Shown here piece after piece: positions 56,373 through 64,000 of a stretch of 64,000 bases of DNA. Position numbers and translations under genes: made by a program. Position 1 is the stretch's first letter. Every line of letters begins with the position of its first letter. A model generated the notes under the pieces. That model had not been told where the DNA came from. It made no database searches and was given only the letters and a program-made list of their open reading frames with translations. The DNA comes from Cerrena zonata (Eukaryota > Basidiomycota > Agaricomycetes > Polyporales > Cerrenaceae), in contig JASBNA010000011.1 in assembly GCA_038087015.1 (NCBI GenBank), forward strand, positions 248,001-312,000, read 5' to 3'.

Positions 56373-58219
56373 ATGGCTGATGAAGACTCCCTCGTTATGC
56401 GCCGCCCGAAGCGTAGCACGGCAGGAAACAGGTACGGTCGATTCATGCTTATTATAATATCTATACGCTGAAGCTGAACTCAGAATGGAGGCTGCCCTTG
56501 CAGAGTTCAAGGCAGAGGACGTAGGGATTGACCAGGACGAAGATGCAGACTTCGCAGTTATCAAAGGTGCGTTCAAATTCATTACTCGGGGCTTTACGTG
56601 GGATATATAACTAGCTTTGACAGATGAAGAAGATGCATTTGAGTCTGATTTTGAGAGCACGGACGACGAGGGTGCTCAAGAAGATGTCGACGCTGTTGCC
56701 GAGAAAATGATCAGGGAAGAAGAACGTACTACGAAGAAGGTATGCTCCTTGTTTACTTAAAGAAATACTAAAGAATAAGACAAGATATATAGGACGGGAA
56801 AACACAACTAGAACGAATAACAGCAGCTGCTCATGCTCGACAAGCAGCCACTTTCAATCCTCAACTTCATGTTGAACCAGTCAAGAAACAACCCAAACCT
56901 AGACGACGCGTATCTATGGGCGTCGTCGTCGATGCTGCTACAGGCGAAGTGCTTGAAGGTGCCTCTCAGGAGTCGAACGCCGGAAAGAGGAAGAGTCGAC
57001 GGATGTCGACTATAATGAATCGAACTGCTACTGAGCACCGTCTAAGGGACGCCGAGCGAAAGGTATACTTTATTCTCGACCCTCATCATTCTACCCTGTC
57101 ATACTAATTTAACTTTGTGTTTAGTCCGGATTATACAAAAAGCAGAAAATCAAAATTAAAACCCCTACACAAGCCGAACTCATCGCACGCGCGTTGGATA
57201 TGGAAGAAGGCAACATCATCGAACACCGAGAATATCTCTCTGTAGAAGAAGAGAAACGTAGGAAAGCTCGCGTGATACGAAAGAATGTCGAAGGCCCCCT
57301 GCTACGCTGGATTTCGAAAGTAGAAGAAATCAAGGTCGAGATCCCTCCGCCTCCACCACCGCCTCCGCCCCCTGCGCCTGTATACACGTCTCAACAGTCA
57401 CCTGGATTCCAGTATGGGTATTCGTATCCTGGTCCTTCTACCCCCAATGGTTACTACCCAACACCCTCGACGCCTCCAGCACCCTATTCTAAGCCCCAAG
57501 CGATACCATTTACGCTCTCTGCATCTACATCCGGATCACTCGCTCAAACGACGTCGTCATATCCACCATTCTCAGCACCGTATTCTTCCAGTTACCCCCC
57601 TCAGTCATCCGTATTTCATACATCAACGCCATATACATATTCACCTCATCCGCAACCTCCTCCACCATCTACTACTCCGTTATCTACCCCAACTCCCCAA
57701 AAGCTAGAACCAGAGTACCGAATGGAAAAGGTTTCAAAAGCCTACCTCATACACGAACTTTCTCAATCCGAAAATGCACCTCGTCCTCCATGGTCAACTA
57801 CCATGCGAGCGCTCTTCGGAAACCACGTCAATTGGGACGAAGTCAAAGTCTATGTTGGTAAAGGCCGCCCCCTCAGTCGGCCTATTCCTACATGTCCTAT
57901 CACAGGTCGACCTGCGCGTTATTTAGATCCACGGACGGGTGTCCCGTATGCGGACAAATACGCTTGGGATACTCTTACGAATATTCTACACCATTATTAT
58001 GTGTGGAGTGAGAATCTGGGCTGCTATATTGCGTATATGCCATTATCGGCTGCTCAGGAATCCAAGGCTGCAGGTGAAGACGAGATGGAGGTGGATCCTA
58101 CAATGGAGAGTACCAAGGGGAAGGGTAAGATGACTGAACCAGATAATGGATCGGTCGACGGGAGCGTAATTCAGGCTACTACTATTAGAAGGAAAAGGTC
58201 AAGGGCAAGTGTTACTTAA
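56373..58219 (+). CDS. swc2: YL1 family protein, SWR1 complex subunit Swc2/Vps72
   Basis: Exons 56,373-56,431, 56,484-56,566, 56,624-56,739, 56,793-57,062 and 57,125-58,219 give 540 residues. The N-terminus MRRPKRSTAGNRMEAALAEF and the acidic stretch DEEDAFESDFESTDDEGAQE are the YL1 histone-binding region (H2A.Z-H2B). A basic KRKSRRMSTIMNRTATEHRL block follows, then a proline-rich linker with ten consecutive prolines, and the YL1-C domain (CPITGRPARYLDPRTGVPYA, then DKYAWDTL). It should recognise H2A.Z for exchange into chromatin by SWR1. The last exon alone holds about two thirds of the protein. Confidence 0.92.
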
Positions 58220-59528
58220 CTTCATAATGTTGGTGCTCTGCTCGTTTGTTATCCTAAACATCAAACTTATTGTTTACACCACAGACTCGATATGTAATTT
58301 AGCAACTCAGTGTCCACGCTGGATCCAACAGTTTGTTTTCTGTGAATAGGAAAATTGTGCTGTGGTTGAGACGCGTCCGTCCTCCCATTGTAATGCGCAG
58401 CCTAGGAGGTAACTTGGGGTGTTGTATTCACTGAAGTAAGGCAGCTCACAGCCATGACAGATAAGTGCATACATCATGATATAGGTTGCACGATGAGGAG
58501 CATAATTGAAATATTCCGGATGTTCAAGAATGCTCCCGGAGATCCACCGGACTATAGTAGTAGTCAACGTACCCATATTTTCACCACCAAACAGTGACTT
58601 ATGGGTCTATGCCATCAAGTTGACGCGGGGCATAGCTATCAGTTGACTCTACCCTATCTCTTCAATGTTGACTTCAAGTCACTGTCGGGGTCAACTCGAA
58701 TTTCACCTTTGAATCGGCTCGCTGTTTTTTTAGGTGTTGAAACAGATTTACTCGGAGTTCACAGGCGTCCCGATCGAGTCAACATCGCAACAACCCGCTA
58801 GACACTACTAACTACTAACATCTAGAGATGTTGATACAGTTTTACATCGAACCCCCGACCCGCCTCTAATATTCGTACAAGCTCTAATGTAGGTTTGACT
58901 CGGATAGAAGCCTGACAACCATGTTGTACTAGGAGTCGTCACCTCTGCTAGTCCGAGAGTTCAAACGTTCATGACTCAGAACACTATGTTCATACTAGTT
59001 GGCATTCTGCTTTGCACCACCCTCGTCTGGCAACCGGATAATATCGTCTCGACTGACTCTGAAGTGTGGGGAAGTCGCCAAGTGATTGACCTGACTTTCC
59101 AAGTTATCCCCATCGTGATAATGCATACTTAGTTCTGAATTTCTCCGTATTCGGAATGCAATGTTTAATCCATATGGAAAGAGGCAAGAATCGAGGCCTG
59201 ATCTAGCTATGTGCTCTCTTTCTATTACAAACATTCATGTCTGTTGCAGCCTATTTGCCATGATTTGCTCACATCGCTACAATTATACCCTAAGTAGTCC
59301 GAATGTCTCTACATAGGACTGCAATAGGAGGAACCCAAACGTTAGAGCCTTATCGATACATCACTTAGATCACTTATCCTCCACATGAAGAAGGGGCGAC
59401 AACACCAAGTCTAGTTTTGAATCCCGTGTATTTTCAAGTTGACAATGCTCGTAATACTGATCCTTTGGTACAGACTCCAAGAACTATGACAGATCACGGA
59501 ACACCACCCTTGGCTCATTACGCAAGCT
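58220..59528. other. Intergenic
   Basis: Between convergent YL1 and the third kinase-like gene. A minus-strand open frame at 58,307-58,576 (89 codons) has no known domain or splice context and is not called. Confidence 0.4.
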
Positions 59529-60549
59529 TCACTGCGGTTATTTTGGTATCTTGAGGTACTCAGTACGGTTATAATGATGAACTGGCTCTTGAAACTCACC
59601 TCCTTCTGATAAAATAGCTCCCAAGCAGTATTGAACTCTATCCAGAAGTATACCCGTGGAATAGCCCCCTCGTCCCTTGACCCGCCTGAAATCGGGGTCC
59701 TAGATACATCGAAATCAACCCAAACCACTCGATCTCCGGAAACCACAAGGCAGTTTCGATCTTCAATATCATTCTGGAGCACGTAGCATCCATGTATACC
59801 ACAGATCCCGCGCATGGCGTTCTCCGCAAGGGCAAACGTAATATTGTCCTTTGATAGCTCTTGTGCGTCGGGGAAGAATTCTATCAGAATACCGACCAAA
59901 GGAAAATCTACAGGATCCCGTTCAGTGTCGATGCGGCACATGGGATTGTCTCGAAAGGAGGCAATGTGATCCATCGAGAGTTCAACCCAACCCTCACAAG
60001 CTGGTACTGCACCAACGGCATGTTTATATTGTTTGAAATGAGTGTAGGCATTTCGTTCGGCGTCGAATCTCTCGAACCATTCACCTTCCTCCACCGTTGA
60101 ATCGTCATAGTACTAGAAGCATATCTGTGAAAAGCTCTTCCCAAACAGTATTAACACCCACATACCGCCTTCAATAACCACTCTCTTGATTCATATTCAA
60201 CCACAAAATTCCAATGTCCTTCACAGTCGGATTCCTTATCCAATCGGCGCAAGAATTTCAACTTTTCTGGATCGATTTGTGGCAAATTTACTAGGGGTGT
60301 GGCGTAATCTGGGAAATTGGTATCATCATGATAGTCTCCATAACTGCGTATGGCGGCAAGACCGTGGATAGTGAAATCCGGAATACGAGCCTCGGGTGGC
60401 ACATCCTTTTGTTGCTTTTGTTCCTCAATTATCTCGCTCAGGTTGCGGGATAGGGTGAGGTACGTTGGGAGAGGGTCGAGTTTGAACAGGCTGCTCTCGG
60501 GATAGCCTTGATACACGTCAAGATCATGTGGAATGGAGATTACTCGCAT
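59529..60549 (-). CDS. Kinase-like protein, copy 3
   Basis: Exons 60,549-60,166, 60,112-59,600 and 59,531-59,529 (TGA only) give 299 residues. It parallels copy 1: IPHDLDVYQGYPESSLFKLD, VEYESREWLLKA, PLVGILIEFFPDAQELSKDN, GCYVLQNDIEDRNCLVV, VVWVDFDVS and FWIEFNTAWELFYQKE. The catalytic-loop histidine is Gln (LQND) while the Asp remains, so typical kinase chemistry is doubtful. The final GTGAGT donor is followed after a 68-nt intron by CGCAG-TGA, the same stop-after-splice design as copy 1. It lies 10 kb from the tandem pair on the other strand, so it was moved or inverted after duplication. Confidence 0.78.
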
Positions 60550-60624
60550 GGTCGCCAGTGTCAGTGATTGTCAGGGAGAGGCGTTGTTGAAGTAAGGAAT
60601 AACTGACGAGTGGTGGCATGCTGG

Positions 60625-60632
60625 CTTTTATA
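60625..60632 (-). promoter_or_regulatory. TATA box in a conserved TATAAAAGCCAG block
   Basis: Minus-strand TATAAAAGCCAGCAT lies 76 bp before the ATG at 60,549; it shares 14 bases with the promoter of copy 1. Confidence 0.65.
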
Positions 60633-61003
60633 CCCGACTCAAATTGAGTTTCAGTTTTCTCATTGTTGTATCAATATAGTCCTGGAGGTGAGTGAATGTA
60701 AACCCTTCGGAATCCATCAGATGTTGTGTGACCATTGTTGTTTGGTTCTGATCAGTCAGGGGTCATTGCGAGGAACTCACAACTCTTTCTAGATCTTTCA
60801 AGTTTGTACCTGTCAGGGTCTATCAGAAGAATTCGAGCTTCTAGCTGGTATTTTATGGGAGACAACAATAGAATTGGACGGTATCACATCTGTGATCTGA
60901 TCTGGTGGAATAAACGAATATTGGTTCCTCATTCAAGTGATGCTGCGCACATGCGGGGGACAATAAACATATATACTAATCATTACCGTGATATCCACCC
61001 ATG

Positions 61004-61012
61004 TATATATAG
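61004..61012 (+). promoter_or_regulatory. TATA box candidate
   Basis: TATATATAG lies 112 bp before the ATG of the single-exon gene at 61,116. Confidence 0.4.
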
Positions 61013-61115
61013 CTCAGGTGAGTATGGTACTACCTGTCCCCCAGTCCAAGGTACTTTCATAACATACGCGAAGACTTCCCATCTCAGCAACTATTCCTGA
61101 AAACGAACTGCAATC

Positions 61116-62102
61116 ATGAACCAAATCCCCCCTGGTACGACTTTTCTTGACTGGGCTGCTGCTCACTATTTCACTGCCGAAGGACATGAGGCCGACCCCA
61201 CCAATGTCAAACACAACACGAGTCATAAAGATGCGTATTCATTCGAAAATATAGGTCGAGTGATTCTGTGGGACTTGGATGCACAGACCATTCTCAACGA
61301 CTTTCCATTCTTGAATACGCAGATACCAGTCCTCAACTACGTGGGTCAGGACCTTCGTCATGTTCCGTACATGAAGAACAGTGTGACACTTGCTCCCATA
61401 TTCGGCACCAACATCCCTTTCCGTCAAGACCCTCAACATCACTGGCAACCAACAGCATACTTCGTCCACGAGAGCAGCTTACAGTGCAGCTTCGAGATCG
61501 TATTTACCGATCTCAACTGGGCCTTGCGATCCATATGGCCTTCCATACCCCAGCCCCATGACTTCGTATCCCTCATTACAGTTCCTGGGTCCAATGCTAG
61601 AATCTATCGTAAATTCCTTCCTGACCGTGCTACTCTCAAACATGATCAGAATCGTGACCTACTTGACCAAGGCCCAATGCCATCCTTCATGCCAGGGGAG
61701 ATCAAACCACGTGAAAAATTCAATATTAGCTGGCTTGATAACTATATTCAACCTGACGACAATCACATGAATGTAGAAATGCCTAGTAATAAGGGACGAG
61801 AGAGAGAAGTCCTACAGGTGCTATCTCAATTGAGGTTCTACATGTGCGAATGTGCAACGCACCTCATGGTGATGGGAAATCACCCGACTTACTTTCATCC
61901 AGTATATGGGTACATTGCTACAGATGAGCAACTCGTTCTTGTCAAACGTGTACCTGGCCCGGGGAATAGCAAGAAATTGTTTGTGAGTCGTGGTTTTCGT
62001 TGGGTACCTGTTAATAGACTCAATAATGAAGTCAATGGCATGATGGCACTCCTATACATTCATATGCTGGCTTCGCGCAATGACGGTCTAGCGACTATAT
62101 AG
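61116..62102 (+). CDS. Single-exon protein of unknown function
   Basis: An uninterrupted 328-residue frame, unusual in a window where almost every gene has introns. No domain is recognised. Features: MNQIPPGTTFLDWAAAHYFT start, aromatic-rich middle (WQPTAYFVHESSLQCSFEIV, FTDLNWALRSIW), and a C-terminal part VYGYIATDEQLVLVKRV followed by VNGMMALLYIHMLASRNDG. The alternation of predicted strands and helices with YGYIATDEQLVLVKR recalls fungal proteins with PD-(D/E)XK-like or kinase-associated regions, but no catalytic motif can be pointed to. No signal peptide or membrane segment. It sits next to the kinase-like copy and repeat-rich DNA, so it may belong to the variable gene set. Confidence 0.65.
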   Translation: MNQIPPGTTFLDWAAAHYFTAEGHEADPTNVKHNTSHKDAYSFENIGRVILWDLDAQTILNDFPFLNTQIPVLNYVGQDLRHVPYMKNSVTLAPIFGTNIPFRQDPQHHWQPTAYFVHESSLQCSFEIVFTDLNWALRSIWPSIPQPHDFVSLITVPGSNARIYRKFLPDRATLKHDQNRDLLDQGPMPSFMPGEIKPREKFNISWLDNYIQPDDNHMNVEMPSNKGREREVLQVLSQLRFYMCECATHLMVMGNHPTYFHPVYGYIATDEQLVLVKRVPGPGNSKKLFVSRGFRWVPVNRLNNEVNGMMALLYIHMLASRNDGLATI

Positions 62103-62395
62103 ATGCTTGTAATTGAATGTCTGTATGATAGTAAAAAAAGAAAGCTGATACATGTCATTTGACTGAGAGATTCTTGACCTACTCCGATGTATTTACTTCG
62201 TTATTCATAGGATTTCAACTTGTATTTGTAGAAGTATCCTATTCTACTTCCAATGACGATCTAAAAATGAGTTCACTTAATGCATGATTGCTGCACGATA
62301 GCACACCTTTCAGTCAAGTATCCTCACACCTTTCAGTCAATATATCACGGTAATACAGTACCAGATGCGGCGCCGACGTTGCTACATGATCGCGC

Positions 62396-62720
62396 CAGAT
62401 GGCCCAGCTGCCTTTCACCGAAAATGCGGTAAGAGAGGGTGAGGTGGTCCATCCGAAGGTAAAGGGGAGGGGCGGTGAGAGAGGGTGAGATGGTCCATCT
62501 GAAGTTGCGGGAGGTAGGGGAGAGGTAGTTGAGATGGGGCATCTGTCACGGCGGAGTGATACCCAGGGATGGGTCATCTAGTGCGGGGGAGGGAGGAGGA
62601 TGGTGGTTCAGTGCGGGATGGACCATCTGGGGTATTGGTGAGGATAAGCAGATCATGGGAGATGGGCCATCTGGAGGGGTGGGAGGGATGATGAGATAGT
62701 GTGAGATGGCCTATCTGGAG
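62396..62720. repeat. Degenerate minisatellite with palindromic core
   Basis: About eight imperfect units, roughly 40 bp apart, each centred on GATGGnCCATCT (variants GATGGTCCATCTG, GATGGACCATCTG, GATGGGCCATCTG, GATGGCCTATCTG) in G-rich DNA. Confidence 0.75.
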
Positions 62721-63253
62721 GGGGGGATGGGTGTGGGAGGTATTTGGGGGTAAAAAATAAAAATGTTTGTATTAATGTAGGGATAGTAGGTGGGTGTATG
62801 GGGGTGTGTGGGGAGAGTAACCAAAGTGAATAATAATATATTTTTGAAAAACACTCTAAACAAGGTTCTGATGTGATATAAAGCCCAGAAAACCAATTTC
62901 TAGTCAGGGGGGATTGAGGAGAGGGTCAGCTAGAATAGACTAGAGAGCAGTTCAGAACTTGTATCATATATCGCTAGAAAGCTATGAATGAGTAGACTCC
63001 GGAAGTGGTCACTTTGAGGCGATCGGATAGGAATTGCGATTTCCGCACTTTCATACATTTCCAGAATATGAAAATGCACATTTTCGAAAATGTGGAAAGT
63101 AGGTGTACTATAGTGTATATAGGGTAGGAAAACATAGTATATCTCAGTAGATACCCCTCTAATGCATTGCAATCATTGTAAAAGGTGAGTTTTCTCTATA
63201 GTGCGGAGATGAGATATATGAATTATGCGGAAATGGAAAGTGCGGCAGTGCAC

Positions 63254-63365
63254 CCTATTGAACGAGACTATTAGATCGAGTTCTCACGTAGCGTCGAAGC
63301 TAACGGTCAGATATATTTATAGACTGTCTAATCACCTATTGAACGAGACTATTAGATCGAGTTCT
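63254..63365 (+). repeat. Direct repeat of 31 bp, two copies
   Basis: CCTATTGAACGAGACTATTA and the next 11 bases occur identically at 63,254-63,284 and 63,335-63,365. Confidence 0.85.
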
Positions 63366-63450
63366 ATAAAGCTACGTCAGTACGAAGTAAGAACAACATA
63401 AGTGGTACAAAGTTACACACCTCACGTAGCGTCGAAGCTAACGGTGAGGT
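63283..63450 (+). repeat. Direct repeat of 25 bp, two copies, interleaved with the 31-bp repeat
   Basis: CTCACGTAGCGTCGAAGCTA plus ACGGT occurs at 63,283-63,307 and 63,421-63,445. The second copy lies in a hairpin closed by ACCTCAC (63,419-63,425) and GTGAGGT (63,444-63,450). Confidence 0.85.
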
Positions 63451-63900
63451 GTCTCTACGGAAAGGCGGTATGTTATATACTGCTACGGAATATCACGGAA
63501 CTTGTATCTAAGTGCCCATGTGGTAAGGTGCCTTTGCACAGTAAGCATAGAACGGAAAAACAGAACTGAAAAGATAAAGGGAATATAAAAGGAAACACAA
63601 GAAGCGGTCCATAAGGAGGTTAGTAGATGAGTCCTTGGCAGCTTGATCTCCAACACACCCAGCTAGATTTCCGCAATCAGCTTGAAAATGCGCATCCAAC
63701 GATATGCTATATGCACCCAATATCAATCTCTAGCACTCAATATATTAGGTTCAATTTTGTCTGCATTTTCGAGTATTTTGCAGATTGCGCCTGTAGTTCT
63801 TGGGTTGAATGTGCCACAAAAATAGTTCCAGAGTCTACTCTGAAATGCACATCTGGTGATATGCAGAAATTGTATTTCGCACTATATTTCACCTATCAAC

Positions 63901-64000
63901 TTGCCCAGATGGCTTTTGGGTGCAAAAGCACTTGTTATTGAAATTGTGCACTCTATTCTCATCGTACAAGTGCTTTTGCACCCAAAAGCCATCTGGGCAA
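63901..64000. repeat. Perfect 35-bp inverted repeat with 30-bp loop
   Basis: TTGCCCAGATGGCTTTTGGG plus 15 more bases (63,901-63,935) is exactly reverse-complemented at 63,966-64,000. The right arm ends at the window edge, so the repeat may extend further. Confidence 0.9.

Larger units (their letters stand above)
62103..64000. other. Gene-free, repeat-rich region
   Basis: No gene is supported. It holds a degenerate minisatellite, two interleaved direct repeats and a long perfect inverted repeat at the edge (separate entries). Sequence is AT-rich after 62,740. Confidence 0.5.

Noticed and set aside
58307..58576. 89-codon minus-strand frame (GSILEHPEYFNYAPHRATY)
   Set aside because: Some coding-like composition but no recognised domain, promoter or exon partners; left uncalled.
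62396..63450. Repeats considered as a CRISPR-like array
   Set aside because: Eukaryotic context, degenerate units without regular spacers, no cas-like gene.

Overview
This is nuclear DNA from a filamentous fungus, most likely an Agaricomycete (mushroom-forming Basidiomycota). The evidence is short GT-AG introns (mostly 50-70 nt) cutting nearly every gene, many micro-exons, a basidiomycete-type sesquiterpene synthase, a fungal transmembrane ADAM protease and lineage-style F-box families. Genus cannot be read from the sequence alone. Most lines below are spliced gene models built by eye from protein-family conservation and splice phase.

Layout. 1-5,741: an array of related F-box genes (one cut by the window edge, one multiply frameshifted relic, two open). 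5,742-7,584: AT-rich gene-free DNA with a possible terminal-inverted-repeat element carrying a tRNA-like B box. 7,585-9,644: a membrane protein with an aspartic-peptidase fold whose catalytic aspartates are missing. 9,645-13,940: gene-poor. 13,941-35,652: housekeeping and metabolism: Yap1-type bZIP regulator, SRP68, sesquiterpene synthase, ADAM metalloprotease, a DUF7704-like membrane protein and DNA topoisomerase II. 35,925-37,413: mitochondrial ribosomal protein mL38. 37,760-42,725: second F-box array (one open copy between two frameshifted ones). 43,188-45,745: GH76-like membrane protein. 46,448-47,741: another, divergent F-box gene. 48,042-51,000: two tandem kinase-like genes plus a relic tail. 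51,566-51,947: small secreted cysteine-containing protein. 52,186-58,219: dense housekeeping block (ArfGAP, GET2-like, mitochondrial L51/S25-type protein, YL1/SWC2). 59,529-60,549: third kinase-like copy on the other strand. 61,116-62,102: single-exon protein of unknown function. 62,103-64,000: no gene; minisatellite, direct repeats and a 35-bp perfect inverted repeat ending at the window edge.

How it fits together. Conserved single-copy genes alternate with two fast-changing families (F-box and kinase-like) that show duplication, frameshift and truncation. The F-box family shares a two-exon plan: F-box and repeat region, one intron of about 60 nt, then a C-terminal domain with a YDWGRLA-like motif. 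The three kinase-like genes share a TATAAAAGCCAG promoter block about 70-95 bp before the ATG, and two of them plus a relic end with a splice site placed directly before the stop codon.

The most useful observations are: functional motifs carried by very small exons (6 nt with the last zinc ligand of the ADAM, 8 nt in the DUF7704-like gene, 12 nt in the GH76-like gene, 18 nt in the terpene synthase NSE motif); two membrane-anchored apparent pseudo-enzymes; probable ACG in place of ATG in F-box copies; and three single-base indels inside the essential TOP2 gene, which suggest that some frameshifts in this assembly may be sequencing errors.
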